The position numbers were made by a program, and so were the translations under genes. From CAYOXX01 sp964408025 (GTDB lineage: Bacteria; Acidobacteriota; DATKUA01): a stretch of 23,308 nt of DNA. The notes under the pieces were generated by a model that worked only from the letters and a program-made list of their open reading frames with translations, ran no database searches and was not told the DNA's origin. The stretch lies in NCBI GenBank assembly GCA_964408025.1, contig CAYOXX010000045.1, positions 1 through 23,308 on the forward strand. The letters are read 5' to 3'. Shown here piece after piece: positions 14,989 through 22,519 of this stretch. Each line of letters starts with the position of its first letter. Position 1 is the stretch's first letter.

Positions 14989-15162
14989 AGCATTCCTTAC
15001 ACTTAACTAAACAGTCTGGGGGAGCAAAAACGGAAAGAATTTATCTATCGCTGGTAAGGTTCCTTTCCCTTACCCCTTACGTCATCTACCACCGACAGAC
15101 ATAAATCAAAGATATACGGTCCTCCTTATATCCATCACAGCACCGCCCGCATCTGCTATTTC

Positions 15163-15245
15163 GCTGCCCTCGACTGACTCCGCACCGCCGGCTACCCACA
15201 CTTCGCCGCCACCTCCCACATCCGGTTTGTCCTTGCTATCACCTG
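15163..15245. repeat. Imperfect direct repeat R2
   Basis: Partner of 14114-14202, with a six-base deletion relative to R1 and a stop codon in the shared frame. The two copies bracket the lectin gene. Confidence 0.7.
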
Positions 15246-15288
15246 CTTACCTAAGGATGTGTTTTTGCCAGATCCCGCCCCCACACCA

Positions 15289-17052
15289 TCAATTTAATCT
15301 CATACATAACCTTAGGATAAGCCACCAAAAATAGATATATGAATCAGAAAAGTACTCTTCATTATCAACGAGACCATGACAATGAAGATTTCGAATGTTG
15401 CTGTCCATCTTATCAATTTGCAACCATCTAAGTTCAAAATACATATCTTCACCAATAATTATTATTAATTCCTTCTCACATCTTGGAAATAATGATGTGA
15501 TAGTATATTTTTCTTGAATCAAATCGTTAGTAAGTTTGCTTGTTATTATCTTTTTTTGTTGAAGCATATATCGGATAGAATTTTCTGCTTGTGGTATCAG
15601 AATGTGAGAAGAAAGCAAAAAGTCTCCTATTAATCCATAGTATAGCCCAAGAGCAAAAATATGTTCTCTACCACTTGGAATAAAAGGATTGTTTTGTACG
15701 ATCTGGTAAAAATCTCTAATCCTTATATTGTGATCAGCGGTAATCTGTAATCTTGCAGGATTTATGAATGCATTAACCGTAATATTTCTGTTAATCTGCA
15801 TTTGGAATATCATTATTTCTTTTAGTATACCTTCCTCAAATAATTCTTTGTTATCTTGAGATGGTCTTCTTGCTATAATCATACCATTTTTATCATATGT
15901 TGTTTTTGAAGCTAAAGACAGAAATGGAGACTTTTCTATATTTTTCTTTGCAGCCTCAATAATGCTCTTACTCTTACAAGGATCACAAGAGAAAGCAAGA
16001 TGAAAGAGTGATTCTATGAAGGACTTCCCTTCAACGGCTTTTCTTGCTTGTAATCCTAAATTAGGAATGTCGCATTCTATTTTAATTTCACTAAAACTAT
16101 CTAATAAATTTGGTTGAATTATTTCAAGTTTAGCTTCAAGCTTTTCTACTTTCTTTTTTTGATTACCGATTCGACGATAAGCTTCGATAGCCTTAATTAT
16201 TAGATGATGAATAATAAATAATTTATCTCCCACTTGTTCACTATATTGAATATCTTTTTCGTAGCATTCGGCTAGATGCAACTTTGATTCACGTAACTTT
16301 TTCTCATCATTAGCACGAGCATGCCATTGAGAAGCTCTATTCCAGTATTCTCGAGCTATATTATGATTATTTTGTGTTTCGAATGCATTCGCAGCATTTT
16401 CTGCAAATTGAGCTAAATGTATTTCCTTTTCAGTTTTGACCTCTAAAAGTAAATCCAATAATGGAAGAGAGAGAGAGAGCGGTTCATTGTCATTTTGCTT
16501 CTGCAATAGTTGTTCTATGTGAGATACAACTTTTCTGTTAAGTTCTTCACCTTTTCCGAGCATGGCAGAAAGATTAAAAGCTCTTTCCAGTTTAAAATCA
16601 TAGAACATTGGAGAATCACTATCTTCAAGTTGTTTTGCAGATTCCAGATAGGCATCCACTGCTATTCTCGCCATTTTATGATCGCTACGGGTTATCCAAA
16701 GAATATCTGAAACCCTAGCAAGAAGCTCTGGATCTTTTATAATGGAAACAAGTTGGGAAAGCACATCAAGCTCTTCTTTCCCAAGATTATCGGGAATAGG
16801 AGTACTACTACCAGCCATAACCCGGGATGGTCCTAATGGTTGATCAGGTTTATCTGGTTGTAACATCATACTACAGATTGCAGATAATAGCATATAAACA
16901 TTCTTTGATCGGTCAGTACGTGCACGCTTGTAATAAGTATTAAATGAAGACACGTAATATAAGCAATCGCGATGTTCGGCTTCTTCAAGTGCCTTATGCC
17001 AAGGAGTCTGTTTGAAGTCGGCAATTGTAATTTCAGAACTAATTATTCCCAT
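15289..17052 (-). CDS. DUF4209-type protein with HEPN-like Rx4H motif
   Basis: 587 residues from the ATG at 17052, which has GGAGG five bases upstream. A GTG at 17115 would add 21 residues but lies upstream of the likely transcription start. The N-terminal part (about 10-65, WHKALEEAEHRDCLYYVSSF) is like the domain found before DUF4209. The middle is helical and repeat-like. The C-terminal region (about 457-560) carries FALGLYYGLIGDFLLSSHIL and PQAENSIRYML, the recognisable DUF4209 block, then IRNLHCHGL (Arg 554, His 559). Rx4H is the catalytic spacing of HEPN ribonucleases, and DUF4209 commonly has RNxxAHG here. No function is established; a role in RNA cleavage or phage defence is inference. 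Very AT-rich for this window, and alone. Confidence 0.75.
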   Translation of the reverse strand: MGIISSEITIADFKQTPWHKALEEAEHRDCLYYVSSFNTYYKRARTDRSKNVYMLLSAICSMMLQPDKPDQPLGPSRVMAGSSTPIPDNLGKEELDVLSQLVSIIKDPELLARVSDILWITRSDHKMARIAVDAYLESAKQLEDSDSPMFYDFKLERAFNLSAMLGKGEELNRKVVSHIEQLLQKQNDNEPLSLSLPLLDLLLEVKTEKEIHLAQFAENAANAFETQNNHNIAREYWNRASQWHARANDEKKLRESKLHLAECYEKDIQYSEQVGDKLFIIHHLIIKAIEAYRRIGNQKKKVEKLEAKLEIIQPNLLDSFSEIKIECDIPNLGLQARKAVEGKSFIESLFHLAFSCDPCKSKSIIEAAKKNIEKSPFLSLASKTTYDKNGMIIARRPSQDNKELFEEGILKEIMIFQMQINRNITVNAFINPARLQITADHNIRIRDFYQIVQNNPFIPSGREHIFALGLYYGLIGDFLLSSHILIPQAENSIRYMLQQKKIITSKLTNDLIQEKYTITSLFPRCEKELIIIIGEDMYFELRWLQIDKMDSNIRNLHCHGLVDNEEYFSDSYIYFWWLILRLCMRLN

Positions 17053-17101
17053 AATTTCCTCCGAGGGACGAATGGAAGCGCCAGCCGGACACCTACATCC
17101 C

Positions 17102-17110
17102 TTTATAGCA
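17102..17110 (-). promoter_or_regulatory. Extended -10 promoter of the DUF4209 gene
   Basis: TGCTATAAA on the minus strand is an extended -10 box. Transcription would start near 17096, giving a ~44-base leader to the ATG at 17052. No clear -35 is present. Confidence 0.45.
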
Positions 17111-17252
17111 CACACGACCGATAGATGAAGTTTGCCGCTATTACCTTACTTAACAACATAGGGCAATCAAAGCGGAATTGTTTTTCGAGCGGCGGCGTGA
17201 CAAAACGAAGGAGCGCGGCTCCCGCCCCGAAACCGCGCCCCGTCTTCACTAG

Positions 17253-17292
17253 GGACAGATTCGCCGCGGCGAACAAGATCTCCTGTTTGTCA
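17253..17292. repeat. ~40-bp dispersed repeat, copy 1
   Basis: The block GACAGATTCGCCGCGGCG followed by AACAAG and a TCTYCTGTYTGTCA tail also occurs at 22297-22336 in the same orientation. Both lie in spacers. The 17053-17319 spacer holds nothing else apart from the DUF4209 promoter. Confidence 0.75.
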
Positions 17293-17319
17293 TCCGCCGG
17301 GGCGGACTTTCAACGCAGG

Positions 17320-18342
17320 TCAAGCCTGTGCCTTGCGCCGTGCGAAGCCGCTGAGGGCGTAGACGGCGGCGCCGGGCAACGTGGCCACGATTCCCATCGA
17401 GAAGTAGAGGAGCGAGAGCGAGATGCAGGCGTAGGCCGGCAGGCCGACCTGCGTGAAGAAGAAGAGGAAGGCGGCCTCGCGGACGCCGACGCCGGCGACG
17501 GAGATCGGCAGGAAGGTGATGACGGTGATGATCGGCACGTAGATGAAGTAGACCACCGGGTCGACTTCGAACCGCAGGCTGATGCCAAGAAAGAGGACGA
17601 TCAGCACGCGTATCACCTGAACCGCCAGCGAGAAGAGGAACACGCGCACCAGGATCCACTTGCGCTCGACGAAACCGCGGAACGATTCGACCAGCCTCAG
17701 CAGGCGTCGGCCGATCGGCCCCTGCCTGTCCGGGCCGATCAGGCGCAGCGCCCAGGCGTTGCAGGTGCGGCTGGAGAGAACCAGCACTCCCACCAGTGCC
17801 CCTACTGTCAGCGTCCAGATGATGGATGCGTCGGCGAGGCTGACGGCTGAGCCGACGGCCGGCAGGAGCGCCACGGCGGCGATGCCGAGCAATCCGAGTG
17901 TGCCGAAGGCGCGGTCGAGCACTACCGAGGAGGTGCTTCCGGCCAGGTCGCGGTTGAGGCGGCTGAGTGAGAAGATCCGTATGGCGTCGCCGCCGATGGA
18001 GGAGGGCAGGAAGTAGCCGAGGAAGGTGCTGACGAAGAACACCTGCATCACCGGACCCGCCTCCATCCCCGGCTGGCGCGCGCGCAGGAGCATCAGCCAC
18101 TTCCAGCCGCTCAGCAAGCGGTCGAGGAATGTCAGGCAGATAGCCGCCAACAGGTAAAGGAGGTCGCAGCGGGCGTAGATGGCGACGATCTTCGCGCGGT
18201 CTGCGGGCGGCACCGTCACGAGCACCAGGTAGGCCAGCAGCGCCAGCGATACGGCGACGCGCAGGAGAAGCATCAGCCGCCGCCTGGCCGGCGATCCGGG
18301 GTGCTGACCGCTGGCCGCCTCCACCTGGGGCTCTTCCGGCAT
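17320..18342 (-). CDS. Flippase-like integral membrane protein (LPG synthase TM / UPF0104 family)
   Basis: 340 residues with about seven to eight transmembrane segments from residue 25 onward. Family markers include FLGYFLPSSIGGDAIRIFSLSR (about 108-129, shown in part: GGDAIR), SSVVLDRAFG, and near the C-terminus FLPISVAGVGVREAAFLFFF (PISxxGxGxRE). Members include the transmembrane domain of lysylphosphatidylglycerol synthase (flippase) and AglD-type proteins; a role in moving or modifying envelope lipids is the usual inference. No C-terminal aminoacyl-transferase domain is present. It begins 26 bp after the radical SAM gene and is probably co-transcribed. No Shine-Dalgarno is seen before the ATG; a TATAAT ends six bases before it. 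Confidence 0.88.
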   Translation of the reverse strand: MPEEPQVEAASGQHPGSPARRRLMLLLRVAVSLALLAYLVLVTVPPADRAKIVAIYARCDLLYLLAAICLTFLDRLLSGWKWLMLLRARQPGMEAGPVMQVFFVSTFLGYFLPSSIGGDAIRIFSLSRLNRDLAGSTSSVVLDRAFGTLGLLGIAAVALLPAVGSAVSLADASIIWTLTVGALVGVLVLSSRTCNAWALRLIGPDRQGPIGRRLLRLVESFRGFVERKWILVRVFLFSLAVQVIRVLIVLFLGISLRFEVDPVVYFIYVPIITVITFLPISVAGVGVREAAFLFFFTQVGLPAYACISLSLLYFSMGIVATLPGAAVYALSGFARRKAQA

Positions 18343-18368
18343 GGGCCGATTATACAGGGGGCTCGGGA

Positions 18369-19508
18369 TCAGCGCGAGCGGCCGCGGCGGAAGAGACGGT
18401 TGAACATAATCTCCCAGAAGAAGCGCAGGTAGGGGAACACCTGCTGGGCGGCGTTGACGCTGGCCATGCAGGGGCTGGTGCAGGCGGGGCAGGCGTCGCT
18501 GCGCAGCTCGTCGCGGTGGCGCAGGTTCTCTTGGTCGAAGTAGATCTCGGCGGGATCGCGCTCGCGGATGTTGCCGATCTGGCGGCTGAGCTCGCAGTAG
18601 AACAGCTCGCCCGCCGGGTTGAGGAACAGACCCTGCCGCTGCATCGGGCAGGGCATCGTGCGCAGGCCGTCGTTCTCGATCATCTTGACGTAGTTGTGGT
18701 AGACGAAGAGGTCGCCGTTGAAGATCGACCCCTCGCGCACAAGCTTGCGGAAGAAGCGAGCCACCCAAGCCCATCCTTCATCGTCCAGCCCCATCTCGTC
18801 CTCGATTTCCTTGTTGCCGAGGATCGAATCGGCGAAGCGCGGCACGTTGAAGATGATGTTCACGCCGCGCTCGCGGCACCACTCGTACATCCGCTCGGTA
18901 GCCGCCAGGTTGGCCGGGTTGATGGTGTAGGCGATGCCGAGGTTGAAGAAGCGGCGCCGGCGCAGCTCGCGCAGGCGCTCGAAGGTGGCCATCGCCTTCT
19001 CGTAGCCACCAGGGACGCCGCGGAGCCGGTCGTGCAGGTCGGCGAAGCCATCGATGCTGACGCGGATGCCGATCAGGACCTTATTGTCGTTGCAGTGGGC
19101 GACGATCTCGTCGGCCAGCTTCGCCACCCGCTCGGTGGCGAAGCCGTTGGTGTTGATGGTCAGCTTGTGCAGCCGAGGCATCGCCTCGACGCAGGCGGCC
19201 ACAAGCTCCGGCAGGTCGGGGCGCAGGAACGGCTCGCCGCCGCTGAGACCTAGGTTGGATACCTTGCGGAACAGGCGGCTACGCAAACCTTCGCGCAGCT
19301 CGGCGGCCGTGAGGTCGTCGTCGTACGGACGCTGCCAGTTGTGGCACATCGTGCAGCGGGAATTGCAGCGCCAGCTTACGTTGTAGACCATCGCCGTCGG
19401 GTGGATCGGCCGGAAGCGGGAGAGTACGGACGAGACGAAGAAGTCGCGCGGGATCGAGGGCAGCCTCTTCAGGGCGTTGATGACGTCGAATTTCTTGCTT
19501 CCGAGCAC
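18369..19508 (-). CDS. Radical SAM/SPASM domain protein
   Basis: 379 residues from the GTG at 19508. GGGAG lies seven to eight bases upstream, and the alternative TTG at 19535 overlaps the -10 box. The radical SAM cluster motif is CNSRCTMC (Cys 48, 52, 55), followed by LSGGEP (about 88-93) and VSIDG. The C-terminal part has a SPASM-like set of Cys (CPMQ about 287, LFYC 305, CPACTSPC 340-347) for an auxiliary iron-sulfur cluster. Such enzymes modify peptides, tRNA, lipids or sugars. With a flippase-like protein directly downstream, an envelope-lipid or hopanoid-type substrate is possible, but a peptide substrate is also usual for SPASM; no precursor peptide gene was found nearby. Confidence 0.92.
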   Translation of the reverse strand: MLGSKKFDVINALKRLPSIPRDFFVSSVLSRFRPIHPTAMVYNVSWRCNSRCTMCHNWQRPYDDDLTAAELREGLRSRLFRKVSNLGLSGGEPFLRPDLPELVAACVEAMPRLHKLTINTNGFATERVAKLADEIVAHCNDNKVLIGIRVSIDGFADLHDRLRGVPGGYEKAMATFERLRELRRRRFFNLGIAYTINPANLAATERMYEWCRERGVNIIFNVPRFADSILGNKEIEDEMGLDDEGWAWVARFFRKLVREGSIFNGDLFVYHNYVKMIENDGLRTMPCPMQRQGLFLNPAGELFYCELSRQIGNIRERDPAEIYFDQENLRHRDELRSDACPACTSPCMASVNAAQQVFPYLRFFWEIMFNRLFRRGRSR

Positions 19509-19534
19509 GATAACTCTCCCTACACGGACCGCCA

Positions 19535-19563
19535 ATTATAGCCCGCGCACATACCGGGGTCGA
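19535..19563 (-). promoter_or_regulatory. Promoter of the radical SAM/flippase operon
   Basis: TCGACC (19563-19558), 17-bp spacer, perfect TATAAT (19540-19535) on the minus strand. It gives a leader of about 20 bases to the GTG at 19508. Confidence 0.5.
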
Positions 19564-19725
19564 GGCGGATTAAGCAGAAGAGGGGTGCATCCGCCGCGGC
19601 GGACAAGTTCAAGCTCCCCCTACGGCTTCTTCCTCCGTGTCCTCTGTGGTCTCTGTGGTGTAAATAGGAGCTGTGGATTACCTCTCTACGCCGGATATTA
19701 ATAGCCGGCGGCGGGAGTAGGCGGT

Positions 19726-19855
19726 CAGTAGCGTCGGCCTGAATTTATCCGCCTCAGGCGGAGGCCGACTAATCGCGCCACTGCGCGATGCTTTGCTCCC
19801 GCCGCAGGCGGGAGTAGGCGACTTAAAAGTCGCCGCTACAGTCGCCGCTACAGTC
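19726..19855 (+). repeat. ~130-bp interspersed repeat X, copy 1
   Basis: Contains GTCGGCCTGAATTTATCC, CCTCAGGCGGAGGCCGACT, an imperfect CGCG hairpin and GCTCCCGCCGCAGGCGGGAG. It matches the reverse complement of 22098-22254 closely over about 110 bp. Each copy contains two or three hairpins. Confidence 0.8.
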
Positions 19856-19902
19856 GCTGCTACAGGTCTTCTTACTCTGTGTCCTCTGTGGTTAAATCAG
19901 CA

Positions 19903-19924
19903 GTAGTCCGCCGCGGCGGACTAC
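19903..19924. repeat. 22-bp perfect palindrome
   Basis: A perfect inverted repeat centred on CCGCGG, with arms GTAGTCCGCCG and its complement. It is an extended form of the shorter palindrome at 19590-19603. Confidence 0.8.
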
Positions 19925-20132
19925 ACGTCTCGTGAAAGCAGAAGGGAGTGAAAACGGGGGCCCTAAAGGACCCCCCTACGCTGAATTTTGACCGCCAGTA
20001 GAAGAGGGTGGCTACCGCCATGGCTGACAAGTGTAAACGGGGGCCCTCCGCCCGAGGCGGACAAGTTCCGGACTCCCCTAAGGTTGCTTACTCTGTGGTT
20101 CAAATTCCTTTTGTTTCATTCCCCTCCTACCC

Positions 20133-20161
20133 TTGGCACACGTGCGGCCATCGGCTACAAT
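20133..20161 (+). promoter_or_regulatory. Promoter of the GT4/methyltransferase operon
   Basis: TTGGCA (20133-20138), 17-bp spacer, TACAAT (20156-20161), five of six consensus bases at each box. Transcription would begin near 20168, 41 bases before the ATG at 20209. This argues against the longer in-frame start at 20008. Confidence 0.55.
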
Positions 20162-20208
20162 TCCGCTCTACCGCGGCACCGCCCGCGCTCGAAGAGAGGA
20201 TCACTTGG

Positions 20209-21366
20209 ATGGCCGGCGACAAGATCAACGTGATGCACATCTGCGACCACCTCGGCTGGGAGGGCTCGCGGATGCACGGCGTCAAGCGGCTCTTCTCCTA
20301 CATATTCCCGCGGCACAACCGCGAGCGCTTCAATCTGAGCCTGGTCAGCCTGCGCAAACGCGATCTCAGCAAGGAGCGTCTTGAGGACTACGGCATAAAC
20401 ATCCACTACCTCGGCCGGCACAAGTTCGACCCGCGCACCTACTGGGACCTTAAGAGGGTGGTCAAGCGGGAGGACGCGCACATCCTGCACATGCACGGCT
20501 ACGGCGCCACAACCTTCGGCCGCCTGGTCGGCCGTTTCAACCGCCGGGCGACGATCCTGCACGAGCACGCCAACCTCGCTGGCCGCTACCCCGGCTACCT
20601 GACGCCGGTCGACAAGCTGCTGGCAAAACGCACAGACCTGGCGATGGCCGTCGGCCGCAGCACCCTCGAATTCACGCTGAAGTACCGCCACACGCCGCCG
20701 GAGAGGACCGAGCTGGTCTACCTGGGTGCGCCGATGGAGGAGTTCTATCCCCGCGGGTCGGAAGAGGCGGCGGCGAACCGGGAGAAGTTCGGAGTGCCCG
20801 ATGGCCACTTCGTGGTCGGCACCGTTACGCGGCTGCACGAGAACAAGGGGAACAAGTACCTCGTCGCGGCAGCAAAGATGATCCTTGAGAAATATCCCAA
20901 CGTGATCTTCCCGATCGTCGGCGAGGGCCCGCTGCGCGGCGATCTCGAAGCACAGGCCGAGGAGCTGGGCGTCAGCAACAAGGTGCAGTTCTGGGGCTTC
21001 CAGAGCGACGTGCCGGCCGTCCTCAGCACCTTCGACGTAATGGTCTACCCCAGCCTCTGGGAGGGGACGCCGCTGACCTGCTTCGAGGCGATGGGCATGG
21101 GCACGACGCTGGCCTCCACCCGCTGCGACGGCCTCGTGCAGGTGCTGGAGGAGGGCGAGACGGCGCTGATGTGCGACATGGCGGACGCCGACGGCCTGGC
21201 CGGGATCATCGTCACGCTGCTCGGCGACCCCGAACTTCGCGCCCGCCTGGGTGCCAACGCCCAGCGGGAGAGCTCCAAGTACGACATCAGCAACTTCGTC
21301 CGCTACTGCGAAGGGCTCTACGAGCGGCTCTACACCAAATACCATGCGGGGGGTGACGACAAATGA
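20209..21366 (+). CDS. Family 4 glycosyltransferase
   Basis: 385 residues, usual GT4 (GT-B fold) length. The N-terminal half has HICDHLGWEGSRMHGVKRL and HMHGYGATTFGRL; the C-terminal half has VVGTVTRLHENKGNKYL (about 202-218), PIVGEGPLRGDLE and the EGTPLTCFEAM motif (Glu 285 and Glu 293, the ExxxxxxxE nucleotide-sugar site). It transfers a sugar from a nucleotide donor at the cytosolic face, in glycan or glycolipid synthesis; donor and acceptor are unknown. AGAGGA lies about eight bases before the ATG. Its stop overlaps the start of the methyltransferase (ATGA), so they are translated together. Confidence 0.93.
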   Translation: MAGDKINVMHICDHLGWEGSRMHGVKRLFSYIFPRHNRERFNLSLVSLRKRDLSKERLEDYGINIHYLGRHKFDPRTYWDLKRVVKREDAHILHMHGYGATTFGRLVGRFNRRATILHEHANLAGRYPGYLTPVDKLLAKRTDLAMAVGRSTLEFTLKYRHTPPERTELVYLGAPMEEFYPRGSEEAAANREKFGVPDGHFVVGTVTRLHENKGNKYLVAAAKMILEKYPNVIFPIVGEGPLRGDLEAQAEELGVSNKVQFWGFQSDVPAVLSTFDVMVYPSLWEGTPLTCFEAMGMGTTLASTRCDGLVQVLEEGETALMCDMADADGLAGIIVTLLGDPELRARLGANAQRESSKYDISNFVRYCEGLYERLYTKYHAGGDDK

Positions 21367-22091
21367 GCTTCTACCAGTGGTTCGCCGAGCGGCGCATAAC
21401 CGGCCTCGGCGCCAAAAGGCGTCGGCGGGCCGAGCGCCTCAAGATGCGGCTCCTGCGGCCTCACTTAACGGAAAAACCACGTGTGCTGGAGATCGGCCCC
21501 GGAACCGGCTGGTTCGCCGCCGAGTGCAGCGCAGCCGGCTTCGACTACGAGGGGATCGAGCCGAGCGAGCCGCTGCGCCGCGAGCTGCTCGAGGCGGGGC
21601 TGGACGTGGTCGATGGCATGACGCCGCCGATCCCCAAGCCGGACGGCCGCTTCGACCTGGTCTACGCCGACCAGGTGCTCGAGCACTTCACCAACCATGC
21701 AAGGGCCCTCGAGTTCGTCCGCGAGTGCGCACGCGTCCTCGCCCCCGGCGGCCTGCTCTGCCTGATCGCCCCCAACTACCTCACCCAGCGCGAATTCTTC
21801 TTCGAGATCGATTACACGCACGGCTACCCGACAACGGAGCGCCGCATGCTGCAGCTCACCTCTGATGCCGGCCTCGAAGCGCTGCGGAAGGTGCGCAACA
21901 TCGGCCCGGCCGTCGGACCGCTGCGCTGGACACAGACATTCGCCGGCTGGATTCTGAGCTGGAGGCCGATGCGCGTGCCTTTCGCACTCCTTAGATTGGA
22001 CGGTCTGCTGCACTCGCTGCGCAAGAACCTCTTCGAGACGATAATCCTCATCGCCCGTAAAGCAGAAAACCAGCCACAGCGAGGTTTCTGA
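21363..22091 (+). CDS. Class I SAM-dependent methyltransferase
   Basis: 242 residues. Motif I is VLEIGPGTGWFAAE (41-54), followed by the acidic GIEPSE, RFDLVYADQVLEHF (motif IV region) and LAPGGLLCLIAPNY, as in Methyltransf_11/UbiE-type enzymes. The C-terminus has two hydrophobic segments around RWTQTFAGWILSW and PMRVPFALLRLDG, so it may associate with the membrane. Coupled to the GT4 gene by a 4-base overlap, it probably methylates the same glycan or lipid carrier. Substrate not known. Confidence 0.9.
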   Translation: MSFYQWFAERRITGLGAKRRRRAERLKMRLLRPHLTEKPRVLEIGPGTGWFAAECSAAGFDYEGIEPSEPLRRELLEAGLDVVDGMTPPIPKPDGRFDLVYADQVLEHFTNHARALEFVRECARVLAPGGLLCLIAPNYLTQREFFFEIDYTHGYPTTERRMLQLTSDAGLEALRKVRNIGPAVGPLRWTQTFAGWILSWRPMRVPFALLRLDGLLHSLRKNLFETIILIARKAENQPQRGF

Positions 22092-22097
22092 AAGACC

Positions 22098-22254
22098 GTA
22101 GCGGCGACTGTAGCGGCCACCTTTAGGTGGCCTAGTCGGCCTAAAGGCCGACGCTACTGTTCGCCTACTCCCGCCACAGGCGGGAGCAGCCCATCGCGCT
22201 GCCGCGCGATCAGTCGGGCTCCGCCTGAGGTGGATGAATTCAGCCCGACGCTGC
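22098..22254 (-). repeat. ~130-bp interspersed repeat X, copy 2 (inverted)
   Basis: The reverse complement matches 19726-19855. Relative to copy 1 it has an extra AGTCGGCCTAAAGGCCGA hairpin and a GGCCACCTTTAGGTGGCC hairpin at its plus-strand left end. With copy 1 it brackets the GT4/methyltransferase operon. Confidence 0.8.
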
Positions 22255-22476
22255 ATTCCACGCCACATCCGAAGCTACCTATGCGATATATCGGTAGGAC
22301 AGATTCGCCGCGGCGAACAAGCTCTTCTGTCTGTCAATTTATTCAGGTAAGACAATCCGCCGCCTCCGAGGTTATGGCGGATAAGTCCGCCGAAGTTTTA
22401 ACGAAGGCGGATTCCTGCCTGCCATCCGGGCGGATCCCAGGCAAACGACAATGAACAGATCCCAGCAAAGTAACGG
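22255..22476. other. Spacer before deoC
   Basis: No gene is seen. It contains copy 2 of the ~40-bp dispersed repeat and a perfect GGCGGA-TAAG-TCCGCC hairpin at 22376-22391, followed by GAAGTTTT, which could be a weak terminator on the plus strand. Confidence 0.5.
22297..22336. repeat. ~40-bp dispersed repeat, copy 2
   Basis: Same orientation as 17253-17292, sharing GACAGATTCGCCGCGGCG and the following AACAAG. Confidence 0.75.
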
Positions 22477-22482
22477 TATAAT
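22477..22482 (+). promoter_or_regulatory. -10 box upstream of deoC
   Basis: Perfect TATAAT about 38 bases before the ATG at 22520; the -35 match (TGAACA, 19 bp upstream) is poor. If used, it excludes the in-frame ATGs at 22451 and 22481 as starts. Confidence 0.35.
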
Positions 22483-22519
22483 GGAGGACGGGTCAAATGG
22501 GCGGGAGAGATATGGGCAG

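Larger units (their letters stand above)
14960..15288. other. 329-bp spacer between lectin and DUF4209 genes
   Basis: No gene is seen. It holds the 14-bp palindrome near the lectin start, about 150 bp of AT-rich sequence, and repeat R2. No terminator is evident for the DUF4209 gene. Confidence 0.5.
19564..20132. repeat. Spacer packed with palindromic and interspersed repeats
   Basis: No gene is seen in this divergent spacer. Three partial copies of a module of the form GCGGACAAGTTC ... CTCCCCTA ... CTGTGGTT occur at about 19590-19665, 19866-19897 and 20049-20105. Palindromes include TCCGCCGCGGCGGA at 19590-19603. The unit GTCGCCGCTACA is repeated in tandem at 19829-19865. A GGGGG/CCCCC hairpin lies at 19956-19975. 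This is the style of non-coding repeats spread through many environmental genomes. Confidence 0.8.

Noticed and set aside
18343..18774. N-terminal extension of the flippase gene
   Set aside because: It would overlap the radical SAM gene, is Arg/Pro-rich shadow sequence, and the membrane family starts after the ATG at 18342.
19564..20132. CRISPR array in the repeat-rich spacer
   Set aside because: Repeats are irregular in length and spacing, palindromic and of several kinds, with no unique spacers or cas genes.
20008..20208. 67-residue N-terminal extension of the GT4 protein
   Set aside because: It lies upstream of the best promoter and within intergenic repeats; the ATG at 20209 has a ribosome site and the GT4 fold begins there.
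20155..21345. 396-codon minus-strand ORF over the GT4 gene
   Set aside because: Antisense shadow; the GT4 frame carries all family motifs.
21465..22268. 267-codon minus-strand ORF over the methyltransferase
   Set aside because: Antisense shadow without recognisable motifs.
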